NCBI RefSeq assembly: GCF_003612565.1
Contig: NZ_RAZG01000002.1
Coordinates: 1 to 64,000, forward strand
DNA from: Roseburia sp. 1XD42-69
Lineage (GTDB): Bacteria; Bacillota; Clostridia; Lachnospirales; Lachnospiraceae
Length of the DNA stretch: 64,000 nucleotides
Direction: 5' to 3'
A program made the position numbers and the translations under genes. A model generated the notes under the pieces. That model was not told the origin of the DNA, made no database searches, and worked only from the letters and a program-made list of their open reading frames with translations. Shown here one piece after another: positions 33,827-43,035 of the stretch (position 1 is its first letter; each line of letters opens with the position of its first letter).

Positions 33827-34333
33827 ATTAGCGAATTAATGATTAACGAACAGATCAGAGACAAAGAAATTCGTCTGATCGGAGAAAACGGAGAACAGCT
33901 TGGCATTATGTCAGCCAGGGAAGCTATGAAGTTAGCGGAGGAAGCGGAACTGGACCTGGTAAAAATCGCGCCGACTGCCAAACCACCTGTATGTAAGATT
34001 ATCGATTACGGTAAATACAGATACGAGTTAGCCAGGAAAGAAAAGGAAGCTAAGAAAAAGCAGAAGGTTGTGGAAGTCAAGGAAATTCGTATGTCGCCAA
34101 ATATCGAATCAAATGATTTGAATACCAAAATGAATGCTGCCAAAAAGTTTCTTGAAAAGGGAAATAAAGTCAAAGTCACCCTTCGTTTCCGGGGGCGGGA
34201 AATGGCTCACATGCAGAGCAGCAGGCATATCTTAGATGATTTTGCCCAGAGCCTTTCTGATGCGGCAGTGATAGAAAAAGCGCCAAAGGTAGAAGGACGG
34301 AGCATCAGTATGGTGCTTACAGAAAAGAAATAA
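33827..34333 (+). CDS. infC: Translation initiation factor IF-3, AUU start
   Basis: Binds the 30S subunit and checks start codon choice. 168 residues counting from ATT at 33827. That codon is chosen because GGAGG at 33813-33817 lies 9 bases upstream and the reading (M)SELMINEQIR matches the family N-terminus; the ATG at 33839 would be 21 bases from the site. AUU starts are a hallmark of infC and let IF-3 repress its own synthesis (established in E. coli). Family motifs MINEQIR, PPVCKIIDYGKYRYE and VKVTLRFRGREMAH are present. Confidence 0.95.
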   Translation: MSELMINEQIRDKEIRLIGENGEQLGIMSAREAMKLAEEAELDLVKIAPTAKPPVCKIIDYGKYRYELARKEKEAKKKQKVVEVKEIRMSPNIESNDLNTKMNAAKKFLEKGNKVKVTLRFRGREMAHMQSSRHILDDFAQSLSDAAVIEKAPKVEGRSISMVLTEKK

Positions 34334-34357
34334 CAACTTTAAGGAGGAAAATATATT

Positions 34358-34555
34358 ATGCCAAAAATGAAAACCAGCAGAGCAGCTGCAAAGCGTTTTA
34401 AAGTGACAGGAACAGGAAAATTAAAAAGAAACAAAGCCTATAAGAGACATATCTTAACCAAGAAGACAACTAAGAATAAGAGAAATCTCAGAAAAGCAGC
34501 TATGACAGATGCAGCAAACGTAAAGACAATGAAAAAGATTTTACCATATCTGTAA
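34358..34555 (+). CDS. rpmI: 50S ribosomal protein L35
   Basis: 65-residue basic ribosomal protein of the large subunit. [20 protein letters not shown] and [20 protein letters not shown] are typical. GGAGG precedes the start. Middle gene of the infC-rpmI-rplT operon, with short gaps on each side (24 and 36 bases). Confidence 0.97.
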   Translation: MPKMKTSRAAAKRFKVTGTGKLKRNKAYKRHILTKKTTKNKRNLRKAAMTDAANVKTMKKILPYL

Positions 34556-34591
34556 GAATTATTTGAGAAACAGTAAAAGGAGGATTTAAAA

Positions 34592-34948
34592 ATGGCAAGA
34601 GTAAAAGGCGGTTTAGGTGCCAAAAAAAGACATAAAAGAGTATTAAAGCTGGCAAAGGGATACAGAGGAGCGCGTTCCAAACAGTACCGTGTTGCAAAAC
34701 AGTCTGTAATGCGGGCCCTTGCAAGTTCCTATGCAGGCAGAAAAGAGAAAAAGAGACAGTTCCGTCAGCTTTGGATTGCCCGTATCAATGCAGCGGCAAG
34801 AATGAATGGGATTTCCTACAGCCAGTTTATGCATGGCCTGAAACTGGCAGGAGTGGATATGAACCGTAAAATGTTAGCGGAGATGGCTGTCAATGACGCA
34901 GAGGGCTTTACAGCCTTAGCTGAAATTGCGAAAAAATCTGTAGCGTAG
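34592..34948 (+). CDS. rplT: 50S ribosomal protein L20
   Basis: 118-residue ribosomal protein needed for early assembly of the large subunit and, in Firmicutes, the autogenous repressor of this operon. [20 protein letters not shown], the [12 protein letters not shown] stretch and [20 protein letters not shown] are diagnostic. AAAGGAGG lies 7-8 bases upstream. Last gene of the operon, followed by a hairpin at 34958-34994. Confidence 0.97.
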   Translation: MARVKGGLGAKKRHKRVLKLAKGYRGARSKQYRVAKQSVMRALASSYAGRKEKKRQFRQLWIARINAAARMNGISYSQFMHGLKLAGVDMNRKMLAEMAVNDAEGFTALAEIAKKSVA

Positions 34949-34957
34949 CGGGAAACA

Positions 34958-34994
34958 GGACTATTACATCAGCCTTTGGCGGGAGTAATAGTCC
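34958..34994 (+). terminator. Hairpin after rplT
   Basis: GGACTATTAC (34958-34967) pairs perfectly with GTAATAGTCC (34985-34994) across a 17-nt loop, followed by a short T run. Likely operon terminator, though the T tract is weak. Confidence 0.65.
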
Positions 34995-35020
34995 TTTGTG
35001 GTATCAACGGGAGGATAAAA

Positions 35021-36709
35021 ATGGAAAATAAAAAAGTAAAATTTGTACATTCAATTCCTGCAAAGATTTTGCTGCTTGTTTTTACAGTTGTAATGCTTGC
35101 CATTATTATCTGTGTTGCCTGTGCGGAAAAAAACTCCAAGGATATTTTAGAGAGGGTTTATAAAAATTATATGTTGAGTATCAGCCGTATTGGGGCAAAT
35201 GCCATAGATGAGGTGATAGAGGAAGACGACGGCCCGGAGCAATATAAAGAAATATTGGACGGGATAGAAGTGGGGGATATTAAGTCCGCCTACGCATATC
35301 TTTTGGATTCCCAGGGAACCGTATTATACCATCCCAATCAGGAAAAAATCGGACAGCCAGTGGAAAATCAGGAGATTGCCCAAATTGTGGGATCCCTGCA
35401 GTCTGGAACCGTTCCAAAGGAAGATACCATTGTATCCGGCAGGGGGGGAGCCAGCCAGTATGAGGGATATGCCTTCACCCGGGACAACAAGATTGTGGTG
35501 GTGGCGGCAGATGAGAAAGAACTGATGCAGCCTGTTTTAAATATGCTTTATGTCATGGCAGGGATTGGATTTGCTGGGTTGTGCGTGTGTATGGTAGTGG
35601 GGTATTTTGTCAGCCGTTTTATCTGTGTGCCCATTACATATTTGGTGGAGATTATACAGAATACCGCCAGCATGAATTTTAAGCACCATCCTAAGAGCAA
35701 TGCGCTTTGCGCCAGAAAAGATGAAATCGGCCAGATGGCAAGCGCTGTGCGGGGAATGCGGAAAAATTTGCGAACCATGGTACATAGTATTGATAATGCC
35801 AGCGATTTTATTAACGGAAATGTAAACGGGCTACATGAGATTACAGAGACTGTGGACCATATGTGTGCCAGCAATTCAGCCACCAGTGAGGAATTGGCGG
35901 CAGGAATGGAGGAGACAGCCGCAACCACAGCCCATATCAATGAGAATGTAAATACCATGCGCCTGGAGGCAAATTCCATACGGAGCCTTGCCTCGGAGGG
36001 GGCGGAATCCTCTGTGGAAATTATGGAGAGGGCAGAAAAACTCCGGGAGAAAACCGTTCTTTCCAGCCAGCGCACCGTGGATATGTATGAAAGCGTAAAA
36101 GCAAGGGCAGATGCTGCCATTGAGGGATCCAAGGCAGTGGATAAGATCAATGTGCTGTCTAATACCATTATGGAAATTTCTTCCCAGACCAGCCTTTTGG
36201 CGCTGAATGCCAGCATTGAAGCGGCCCGGGCAGGGGAGGCAGGAAAAGGATTTGCAGTGGTAGCTGCGGAAATCGGAAGCCTTTCCGACCAGACTTCCAA
36301 GGCTATTACAGATATCAGCGATATTGTGCGGGAGGTAAACGGGGCGGTGGCAAATATGGCTGACTGTCTGGAGGAGACAAATGTGTTTTTGGAGTCTTCT
36401 GTGTTAAGCGACTACAAAGAGTTTGAGGAAGTGGGAAATCAGTACCGGGAAGACGCAGAATCCTTTAAGGGCAGTATGGTCCGGGTCAATGAGGGGATTG
36501 TGCACCTGGCGGATGTGATTGAGGAGATATCCGGGGCTTTGGACGGCATCAACAACACCATAGGGGAATCTGCCATCAGTGTTTCTACGATAGCGGAAAA
36601 AACTTTAGATATGGTGGAAAAGACTGGGACTACCCAGAGTATGGTGGATGCATGCTATGACAGCATCGGCAATCTGCAGAAGATTGTTGACACTTTCCAC
36701 TTAGAATAA
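35021..36709 (+). CDS. Methyl-accepting chemotaxis protein
   Basis: Transmembrane chemoreceptor, 562 residues. Transmembrane helix 1 is at about 10-32 and a single Cache-like sensor at about 35-175 ([20 protein letters not shown]). Transmembrane helix 2 is at about 180-203, then a HAMP domain. The signalling domain has the hairpin tip [20 protein letters not shown] followed by [11 protein letters not shown]. The C-terminus lacks the pentapeptide tether for CheR/CheB. The start at 35021 has GGGAGG 6 bases upstream. No flagellar or che genes are nearby, so it is an orphan receptor in this window. The ligand is unknown; Cache sensors often bind amino or organic acids. Confidence 0.94.
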   Translation: MENKKVKFVHSIPAKILLLVFTVVMLAIIICVACAEKNSKDILERVYKNYMLSISRIGANAIDEVIEEDDGPEQYKEILDGIEVGDIKSAYAYLLDSQGTVLYHPNQEKIGQPVENQEIAQIVGSLQSGTVPKEDTIVSGRGGASQYEGYAFTRDNKIVVVAADEKELMQPVLNMLYVMAGIGFAGLCVCMVVGYFVSRFICVPITYLVEIIQNTASMNFKHHPKSNALCARKDEIGQMASAVRGMRKNLRTMVHSIDNASDFINGNVNGLHEITETVDHMCASNSATSEELAAGMEETAATTAHINENVNTMRLEANSIRSLASEGAESSVEIMERAEKLREKTVLSSQRTVDMYESVKARADAAIEGSKAVDKINVLSNTIMEISSQTSLLALNASIEAARAGEAGKGFAVVAAEIGSLSDQTSKAITDISDIVREVNGAVANMADCLEETNVFLESSVLSDYKEFEEVGNQYREDAESFKGSMVRVNEGIVHLADVIEEISGALDGINNTIGESAISVSTIAEKTLDMVEKTGTTQSMVDACYDSIGNLQKIVDTFHLE

Positions 36710-36741
36710 ACCATAGGAAAAACTTAGAATAGAAAGAAAAT

Positions 36742-38100
36742 ATGGAAAATAAAACGAAGAAAAAAATTCACACCTTGGATTTGACTGTGGGAAACATACC
36801 AAAGGGCATGGTTAGATTTGCCCTTCCGGTATTTTTTGGAACCTTGTTCCAGTTGTTTTACTCTCTGGCTGACACCAGAATCGTAGGAAGTTTTTTGGGA
36901 GAAGGCGCCCTGGCTTCTGTGGGGGCAGTTTCTGTTCTGGCAAATTTAATGATTGGATTTATGAATGGAATGGCCCTGGGATTTGCTATCCCGGTGGCCA
37001 GATATTTTGGTTCCGGGAACAGGCAGGGAATCAAAAAAAATGTGGGGAATATTATTACCCTTGGAGCGGGAATGACCCTGGCTTTCACCTTCTTTTCCCT
37101 TATTTTTATGGATTCCCTCATGGAGTGGATGAATGTGGTGCCAAGGCTTTACAAAGATGCAAAAATCTATATCTCCATTTTAATCTGCGGGATGGCGGCA
37201 ACTTTTGCCTATAATGCAGGGGCAGGTATTCTCCGTGCGGTGGGAGACACCCTGGCGCCGCTTTTGTTTCTTGTGTGTTCCAGCGTGTTAAACATTGTAA
37301 TGGATTTGTGCTTTATCAGAGTATTTCATATGGGGGTGGAGGGGGCGGCTTACGCCACTGTCATAGCCCAGGTTGTCTCCGCCGGCCTATGCTGGGTTTA
37401 TATGATGCAAAAATATGAGATGTTTCACATTTACCCGGGCGACCTTCTGCCGGAAAGGGAATATATGGGGGAACTGGCCTCCGCCGGCTTTTCCATGGCC
37501 TGTATGAATTCTCTGGTGCAATTTGGGACAGTCTCTCTTCAGACTTCCATTAACACCTTGGGACAGGACATCATTGTGGCCCACACTGCGGCCAGGAAGG
37601 TCACAGAGATTTTTATGATTCTTTTCAGTGTCATCGGTTCCACTATGGCAACATTTGCAGGACAGAACTATGGCGCAGGCACCTATGACAGAATAAAAAA
37701 GGGACTGGTTTTTGCCATAAAGGTGAATCTGGTGTGGTGTGCCCTGGTCTTTGTCTTTTCCCATCTGTGTTCCCCGTGGCTGATTTCCTTAATCACAGGG
37801 ACAAAAGGGGCAAAAATTTTACAGACAGGGGCGTTGTATTTAAAGGTGGACACCTGTTTTTATCTTATCCCCGCCTTTATCACAATGCTTCGGAATATGC
37901 TCCAGGGCATCGGGGATCACATTACGCCGGTGGTATCCAGTACCTTAGAGCTTTTGGGAAAAGTGGTTTTTGCCAAGTTGCTCACCCCTTTGTTTGGATA
38001 TTGGGGCATCATCTGGGCAGAGCCTGCAGTGTGGGCCGTTATGGTGATTCCTTTGGCGGTGCAGACACTGCGTCTTCCCCTGTTTCAAAAACCGAGTTAG
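36742..38100 (+). CDS. MATE family efflux transporter
   Basis: 452-residue multidrug and toxin extrusion-type transporter with about 12 hydrophobic segments, expected to export organic cations by Na+ or H+ exchange. The N-terminal half shows the MatE pattern GMVRFALPVFFGTLFQLFYS and ADTRIVGSFLG, and the second half repeats it (STMATFAGQNYGAG). Substrate unknown. Its 3' end overlaps the convergent AraC gene by 62 bases, and no terminator lies between them. Confidence 0.93.
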   Translation: MENKTKKKIHTLDLTVGNIPKGMVRFALPVFFGTLFQLFYSLADTRIVGSFLGEGALASVGAVSVLANLMIGFMNGMALGFAIPVARYFGSGNRQGIKKNVGNIITLGAGMTLAFTFFSLIFMDSLMEWMNVVPRLYKDAKIYISILICGMAATFAYNAGAGILRAVGDTLAPLLFLVCSSVLNIVMDLCFIRVFHMGVEGAAYATVIAQVVSAGLCWVYMMQKYEMFHIYPGDLLPEREYMGELASAGFSMACMNSLVQFGTVSLQTSINTLGQDIIVAHTAARKVTEIFMILFSVIGSTMATFAGQNYGAGTYDRIKKGLVFAIKVNLVWCALVFVFSHLCSPWLISLITGTKGAKILQTGALYLKVDTCFYLIPAFITMLRNMLQGIGDHITPVVSSTLELLGKVVFAKLLTPLFGYWGIIWAEPAVWAVMVIPLAVQTLRLPLFQKPS

Positions 38101-38938
38101 CTTCCTGTTTTTCCAGGAAATTTTTCCGGTATTCCCTGGGGGATACCTGTTTTATCTGATGAAATACTTTGGAGAAATACAGGCTGTTGTCAAATCCCAC
38201 GGAGTTGGCGATGGCGGTGACAGAGAGCCTGGAGTGTTCTAGGAGATAACCGGCCTGTTTCATGCGGAAGGCTGTGAGGTACTCTTTTGGTGATATGCGC
38301 AGAACGTTTTGGAAGGAGCGGAACAGATGGCTTCTGCTGATTCCTACATAGTCTGCCATATCATCCACGGTGATATTGTAGGAGTAATTTGCCGTGATAA
38401 ATTCAATACTTTTTTGTACATAACTGCTGGCGGTGTCAGCGTTTTTTTTTCGGGAAGAATTTTGCATAAACAGGGAGAGCATGGTGTAGAGCCTTCCTGT
38501 CATTTCCACAGCGTGCTCTAAGCCGTTTCCCCTGGCGTCATAAATGTGAAGGATTTGCCGGCGGATGGATTCTCCCGGAATGTTTTCCTGGATGACCGGG
38601 GAGTCCTGGGAAAAGTCCGTGGCCCTTAGAATCATGGAGGCATCGCTTCCCGTAAAACCTACCCAGGCGTATTCCCAGGGATTTTTCATATCCGCCGCAT
38701 AGGAAACTTCCGTATTGGGATATACTAAAAAGGAATCCCCGGCCTTTAAATTATAAGATTTTCCCCCGGCCTTATAGATGCCCTGGCCGGAGATAATATA
38801 GTGAATCAAATAATGGTCCCGGATGCCGGGCCCCCAGCGGTAGCCGGGGATGCATTTTTGAAAGCCCACATTGTAAACAGACAGGGATACGAGTTCTTTT
38901 TCCTCCACTTTATAGGAGTTTTTGTAATTATTTTCCAT
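38039..38938 (-). CDS. AraC family transcriptional regulator
   Basis: 299-residue regulator. An N-terminal cupin-type sensor domain (about 15-150; HYLIHYIISGQGIYKAGG, LKAGDSFLVYPN) is followed by a double helix-turn-helix at about 185-285 (ITVDDMADYVGISRSHLFRS; AIANSVGFDNSLYFSKVF; SPREYRK). The domain order matches regulators of sugar-use genes. The start at 38938 is preferred over one 18 codons upstream because AAAGGA lies just before it. Its 3' end overlaps the MATE gene, and galE lies upstream on the other strand, but no sugar-use operon is adjacent, so the targets are unknown. Confidence 0.93.
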   Translation of the reverse strand: MENNYKNSYKVEEKELVSLSVYNVGFQKCIPGYRWGPGIRDHYLIHYIISGQGIYKAGGKSYNLKAGDSFLVYPNTEVSYAADMKNPWEYAWVGFTGSDASMILRATDFSQDSPVIQENIPGESIRRQILHIYDARGNGLEHAVEMTGRLYTMLSLFMQNSSRKKNADTASSYVQKSIEFITANYSYNITVDDMADYVGISRSHLFRSFQNVLRISPKEYLTAFRMKQAGYLLEHSRLSVTAIANSVGFDNSLYFSKVFHQIKQVSPREYRKNFLEKQEANSVFETGEDAVSAPPKESP

Positions 38939-39149
38939 AGCTGTAAATCCTTTGAGGGTAAAAGATACTGGTTTTATGATGCTGAAAAACATAAGGTAAA
39001 TATATTATATAGAAAGCTGCATTACTGTGCAACAAAATTACATGTTTTTTATACATTTCTGTATGGAAGAAATTTCTTTCTTGGGCTAGACTAAATGAAA
39101 GAAAAGAACTAGAATAGTATTTAGTGATAGGAAAACAGGAGGACGAAAT

Positions 39150-40166
39150 ATGGCAATTTTAGTGACAGGAGGCGCCGGCTATATCGGCAGCCATACATGT
39201 GTGGAACTGTTAAACGCAGGATACGAGGTGGTTGTTTTAGACAACCTGTGCAATTCCAGTGAGAAATCTCTGGAGAGGGTAAAAAAGATTACCGGCAAAG
39301 ATGTAACATTTTATAAAGGTGATATTTTAGACCGTGATATTTTAAAGAAAGTTTTTGAAAAAGAAAAAATTGAGGGCTGCATCCATTTTGCAGGGTTAAA
39401 GGCAGTGGGAGAGTCCGTGGCAAAACCCTGGGAATATTACAACAACAATATCACAGGAACCCTGACCCTTGTGGATGAAATGCGCAAAGCCGGGTGTAAA
39501 AACATTATTTTTTCTTCCTCTGCGACGGTTTACGGGGATCCGGCCCAGATTCCCATTACGGAGGAATGTCCGAAAGGAACCTGCACCAATCCCTATGGCT
39601 GGTCTAAGTCTATGCTGGAGCAGATTTTAAGCGATATGCAGAAAGCTGACCCGGAGTGGAATGTGATTTTACTGCGCTACTTTAATCCTATCGGCGCCCA
39701 CAAAAGCGGCTTAATCGGGGAAAATCCCAACGGAATCCCCAACAACCTTATGCCCTACATTACCCAAGTGGCAGTGGGCAAGTTAAAAGAGTTAGGGGTA
39801 TTTGGCAACGACTATGACACGCCGGACGGCACCGGGGTAAGGGATTATATCCATGTGGTGGACCTTGCAGTGGGCCATGTAAAGGCGTTAAATAAGATAA
39901 AAGAAAATGTGGGCCTTGGCATCTACAACCTTGGCACAGGAACCGGCTACAGCGTCCTTGATATTGTAAAGAACTTTGAGGAGGCCACAGGGGTGAAGAT
40001 TCCCTATGCCATAAAGGACAGAAGGCCTGGGGATATCGCCACATGCTATTCCGATGCGGCTAAGGCGAAGAAAGAGCTGGGCTGGGAGGCGCAGTACGGC
40101 ATAAAAGAAATGTGCGCGGATTCCTGGAACTGGCAGAAAAATAATCCCAAGGGATACGAAGAATAA
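39150..40166 (+). CDS. galE: UDP-glucose 4-epimerase
   Basis: Interconverts UDP-glucose and UDP-galactose with bound NAD. 338 residues, short-chain dehydrogenase fold. Nucleotide site [16 protein letters not shown], the catalytic Ser in FSSSATVYG and the Y-x-x-x-K pair in [12 protein letters not shown], then RYFNPIGAH. The sugar-binding RRPGD is near the C-terminus. GGAGG precedes the start. It stands alone; it may serve galactose use or supply UDP-galactose to surface glycans. Confidence 0.96.
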   Translation: MAILVTGGAGYIGSHTCVELLNAGYEVVVLDNLCNSSEKSLERVKKITGKDVTFYKGDILDRDILKKVFEKEKIEGCIHFAGLKAVGESVAKPWEYYNNNITGTLTLVDEMRKAGCKNIIFSSSATVYGDPAQIPITEECPKGTCTNPYGWSKSMLEQILSDMQKADPEWNVILLRYFNPIGAHKSGLIGENPNGIPNNLMPYITQVAVGKLKELGVFGNDYDTPDGTGVRDYIHVVDLAVGHVKALNKIKENVGLGIYNLGTGTGYSVLDIVKNFEEATGVKIPYAIKDRRPGDIATCYSDAAKAKKELGWEAQYGIKEMCADSWNWQKNNPKGYEE

Positions 40167-40291
40167 TTGCAAAAACTTTGGACAGGGGATAAAACCGGGC
40201 TTTTTTTGGGCGGAGATATCCCCTGAAACCCTTTATTTTAGGGGAAAAGAAGAAATTTGCAAAAAAAACACAAAAAATTTTAAAAAAAGAC

Positions 40292-40320
40292 TTGCAAAAT
40301 CTGAATATCCATGCTATAGT
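40292..40320 (+). promoter_or_regulatory. Promoter of tRNA-Glu
   Basis: TTGCAA (40292-40297), 17-base spacer, TATAGT (40315-40320), ending 13 bases before the tRNA. Confidence 0.75.
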
Positions 40321-40333
40321 AATTAAGGTTCTT

Positions 40334-40405
40334 GGTTCGTTGGTCAAGCGGTTAAGACGCCGCCCTCTCACGGCGGAAACAGGGGTTCGATTCCCCTACG
40401 AACTG
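40334..40405 (+). tRNA. tRNA-Glu (anticodon CUC)
   Basis: Full cloverleaf. Acceptor arm GGTTCGT (40334-40340) pairs with ACGAACT (40398-40404, one G-U). The anticodon stem CCGCC/GGCGG holds the loop CTCTCAC, giving anticodon CTC at 40367-40369. The T arm is GGGG-TTCGATT-CCCC and the discriminator is G. The 3' CCA is not encoded and must be added by the CCA enzyme. Confidence 0.95.
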
Positions 40406-40437
40406 TTGACTGTTAAATAACAGCCCAACCCCGAAGA

Positions 40438-40472
40438 TGCTGTAAGCCTTCCTAAGGTTTATGGCATTTTTT
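40438..40472 (+). terminator. Terminator after tRNA-Glu
   Basis: A 13-bp stem with three G-U pairs (40438-40450 with 40454-40466), 3-nt loop, followed by TTTTTT. Confidence 0.85.
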
Positions 40473-40506
40473 GTTTGTAAAGGTAGGAGATAGCGCAAAA
40501 AAGTCC

Positions 40507-40535
40507 TTGCAATAACTGGAAAATAGTGCTATAAT
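40507..40535 (+). promoter_or_regulatory. Promoter of the rimP-nusA-infB operon
   Basis: TTGCAA (40507-40512), 17-base spacer, TATAAT (40530-40535). About 90 bases of leader precede rimP. Confidence 0.8.
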
Positions 40536-40562
40536 TTACTTATTGTAATAGTAATGATTGTA

Positions 40563-40589
40563 TTGAGAGTGGGCGTTGTCCACTCTCAA
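40563..40589 (+). promoter_or_regulatory. Leader hairpin upstream of rimP
   Basis: TTGAGAGTGG (40563-40572) pairs perfectly with CCACTCTCAA (40580-40589) over a 7-nt loop. No T run follows, so it is not a terminator. Ten bases (TCCACTCTCA, 40579-40588) are identical to part of the infC leader (33656-33665), suggesting a shared regulatory or processing element. Confidence 0.5.
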
Positions 40590-40624
40590 ATTACGTTTAA
40601 GTGTGTAAAAGGAAGGAGAAATTT

Positions 40625-41086
40625 TTGGGAAAAAAGTTATACGAGGAAAAAACAGAAGAGCTTGTACAGCCGATTCTAAACCGTATGAATTTTGAATTGG
40701 TGGATGTGGAATATGTAAAGGAGGGGAGTACCTGGTATCTTCGGGTATATATTGATAAAGACGGGGGCATTACAGTAGACGACTGCGAGGCGGTGGCAAG
40801 GGAGATGAATGAGATTTTGGACAGGGAAGACTTTGTGGAGGATTCCTATGTCTTTGAAGTGAGTTCTCCGGGACTTGGCAGGCCCTTAAAAAAAGAGAAG
40901 GATTATATTCGCAATAAAATGAAAAATGTGGAAATCCACACTTACCGTCCCATCAGCCATGAAAAAAACTTTTCCGGGGTTTTAAAGGATTTTGACGAAA
41001 AGACGGTTACCATTGAAAATGACACAGGGGAAATTGTATTTGAAAAAAAAGATATTGCATTGATTCGTCAGGCATTGGATTTTTAG
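40625..41086 (+). CDS. rimP: Ribosome maturation factor RimP
   Basis: Assists 30S subunit assembly. 153 residues. The RimP pattern is visible: FELVDVEYVKEGSTWYLRVY, IDKDGGITVDDCEAVARE, the SSPGLGRPLKKEKDY signature, and a C-terminal SH3-like domain. The start is taken as TTG at 40625, 6 bases after GGAG at 40615-40618; the upstream frame to 40601 overlaps the ribosome site. First gene of the transcription/translation cluster that runs to ribF. Confidence 0.93.
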   Translation: MGKKLYEEKTEELVQPILNRMNFELVDVEYVKEGSTWYLRVYIDKDGGITVDDCEAVAREMNEILDREDFVEDSYVFEVSSPGLGRPLKKEKDYIRNKMKNVEIHTYRPISHEKNFSGVLKDFDEKTVTIENDTGEIVFEKKDIALIRQALDF

Positions 41087-41149
41087 GGAAGCGCTGATTA
41101 AAGTGATTCCCTAGAATAATAAACACAACATATTTAGGAGGATAAAAAA

Positions 41150-42448
41150 ATGAGTAGTAATAATGAGTTGTTGGAGGCCCTTACAATTCTTGAGCAGGAA
41201 AAAAATATTCCCAAAGAGACACTGCTGGACGCCATTGAAAACTCACTGATAACTGCATGTAAAAACCATTTTGGAAAATCGGATAATATAAAAGTTACAA
41301 TCGACCCTGAAACCTGTGAATACCACGTATACCAGGAAAAAACCGTGGTGGAGCAGGTTGTGGATTCCATTTTGGAAATCAGCCTTGCAAATGCCAGAAT
41401 GATTGATTCCAAATACGAGCCTGGGGATATTGTAAATATAGAAGTAAAATCCAAAGAGTTCGGACGGATTGCCACCCAGAATGCAAAAAATGTAATACTG
41501 CAGAAAATCCGGGAGGAAGAGAGAAAAGTACTGTATGATGAGTATTACAGTAAAGAGAAGGATGTGGTGACAGGGATTGTCCAGCGCTATGTGGGCAAAA
41601 ATGTGAGCATCAACCTGGGAAAAGTAGATGCAATCCTGGCGGAAAACGAGCAGGTGAGGAAGGAAGTATTCCAGCCCACGGAACGAATTAAACTGTATGT
41701 GCTGGAGGTGAAATCCACCAACAAGGGGCCAAAGATTTTAGTGTCAAGGACACACCCGGAACTGGTGAAACGTCTCTTTGAGTCAGAGGTGACAGAGGTG
41801 AAAGAAGGGATTGTGGAAATTAAAAGCATTGCCAGGGAAGCCGGGAGCAGGACGAAAATTGCAGTGTGGTCCAATGACCCGGATGTGGACCCGGTGGGAG
41901 CCTGTGTAGGTATGAACGGAGCCAGGGTAAATGCCATTGTGGGAGAGCTTAGAGGGGAGAAAATCGACATTATCAACTGGAATGAAAACCCGGCAATGTT
42001 GATTGAAAATGCCTTAAGTCCGGCGAAAGTGATTTCCGTTATTGCAGATGCGGAGGAAAAAACCGCAAAAGTGGTAGTTCCGGATTACCAGCTGTCCCTG
42101 GCCATTGGAAAGGAAGGCCAAAATGCCAGGCTTGCCGCCCGTTTAACCGGTTTTAAAATCGACATAAAGAGCGAAACCCAGGCCAGGGAAGACGGAGACT
42201 TTATGGACTATGAAAACGATTATGAGGATGAGGATTACGAGGACTACGAAGAGGGAGACTATGAGGAGGATGGCTATCAGGAAGAATCGTATGAAGAGGG
42301 CCGGTACCAGGAGGGAGACTACGAAGAAGGCCAGTACCAGGAGGCCGGCAGCGGGGAGATCACTTCCGGTGAATCCATAAAAGAGGAGTATGAGGAATCC
42401 TCAGATGATGTTTCAGAGGTAGAAGGCGAAGAGCATTATGACGAATAA
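41150..42448 (+). CDS. nusA: Transcription termination/antitermination factor NusA
   Basis: RNA polymerase-binding factor controlling pausing, termination and rRNA antitermination. About the first 345 residues are conventional: N-terminal polymerase-binding domain (from NNELLEALTILEQEKNIP), S1 domain (around IVQRYVGKNVSINLGKVDAI), then KH1 and KH2 (GACVGMNGARVNAIVGEL; IGKEGQNARLAARLTGFKID). The last 80 residues are an unusual acidic, tyrosine-rich tail built from repeats such as DYEEGQYQE. It is not the pair of acidic repeat domains found in E. coli. GGAGG precedes the start. It overlaps ylxR by 11 bases. Confidence 0.96.
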   Translation: MSSNNELLEALTILEQEKNIPKETLLDAIENSLITACKNHFGKSDNIKVTIDPETCEYHVYQEKTVVEQVVDSILEISLANARMIDSKYEPGDIVNIEVKSKEFGRIATQNAKNVILQKIREEERKVLYDEYYSKEKDVVTGIVQRYVGKNVSINLGKVDAILAENEQVRKEVFQPTERIKLYVLEVKSTNKGPKILVSRTHPELVKRLFESEVTEVKEGIVEIKSIAREAGSRTKIAVWSNDPDVDPVGACVGMNGARVNAIVGELRGEKIDIINWNENPAMLIENALSPAKVISVIADAEEKTAKVVVPDYQLSLAIGKEGQNARLAARLTGFKIDIKSETQAREDGDFMDYENDYEDEDYEDYEEGDYEEDGYQEESYEEGRYQEGDYEEGQYQEAGSGEITSGESIKEEYEESSDDVSEVEGEEHYDE

Positions 42449-42716
42449 GAAAGTTCCCATGCGCCAGTGTGTGGGGTGCAGGGAAATGAAAGCAAAAAGG
42501 GAATTAATCCGGGTAATAAAAACTTCCGACAACCAGGTCTTAGTGGATGCCACGGGGAAGAAAAACGGCAGAGGAGCCTATCTGTGCCCCCGCAGGGAGT
42601 GCCTGGAGAAAGCAGTGAAAAACAAAGGATTGGAGCGTTCCTTAAAAACTGCTGTTCCAAAGGAAATCTACCAGGATTTTGAGAAGGAGATGGAACAACT
42701 TGGTGAGAGCAGATAA
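42438..42716 (+). CDS. ylxR: YlxR family RNA-binding protein
   Basis: 92-residue protein of the YlxR/DUF448 family, typically between nusA and ylxQ in Firmicutes. The signature PMRQCVGCREMKAKRELIRV and the GRGAYLCPRREC turn are present. Family structures show an RNA-binding surface, and a nucleoid-associated regulatory role has been proposed in lactobacilli. Start within the nusA end, so translationally coupled. Confidence 0.93.
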   Translation: MTNKKVPMRQCVGCREMKAKRELIRVIKTSDNQVLVDATGKKNGRGAYLCPRRECLEKAVKNKGLERSLKTAVPKEIYQDFEKEMEQLGESR

Positions 42717-43020
42717 GGTCTTATCTTTATTGGGAATTGCAGCCAGGGCTAAGCGTATCGCAAGCGGAGAATTTCAGACAGAACATGCGGTGAAAAGCGG
42801 AGAGGCTTATCTTGTGATGGTGGCAAATGATGCGTCAGAAAATACAAAAAAACGTGTCCGCAGTATGTGCGAATATTATCAGGTTCCCATGGCGGTTTAC
42901 GCCACAAGAGAAGAGTTAGGGCACTGTATCGGGAAAGAATTCCGGGCATCTCTGGCAGTTACGGATAAAGGGCTTGCCGAATCTGTGGAAAAGAAGCTTG
43001 CGGATAAAACAACTGAATAA
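42700..43020 (+). CDS. ylxQ: YlxQ, L7Ae-like ribosomal/kink-turn binding protein
   Basis: About 106-residue member of the L7Ae/L30e/S12e/Gadd45 family, which bind kink-turn RNA. Residues DKVLSLLGIAARAKRIASGE and the VANDASENTKKRV loop are typical. The start is uncertain: TTG 42700 and GTG 42703 lie 10 and 13 bases after AAGGAG (42684-42689), while a TTG at 42679 precedes that site. It overlaps ylxR and is followed by infB 15 bases downstream. Confidence 0.88.
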   Translation: MVRADKVLSLLGIAARAKRIASGEFQTEHAVKSGEAYLVMVANDASENTKKRVRSMCEYYQVPMAVYATREELGHCIGKEFRASLAVTDKGLAESVEKKLADKTTE

Positions 43021-43035
43021 TGGAGGAGTAAGTAG

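Noticed and set aside
41150-42448. Repeats in the NusA tail as a tandem DNA repeat element
   Set aside because: The repetition is in codons of an acidic peptide tail, in frame, with varied bases; it is protein-level repetition rather than a DNA repeat family.
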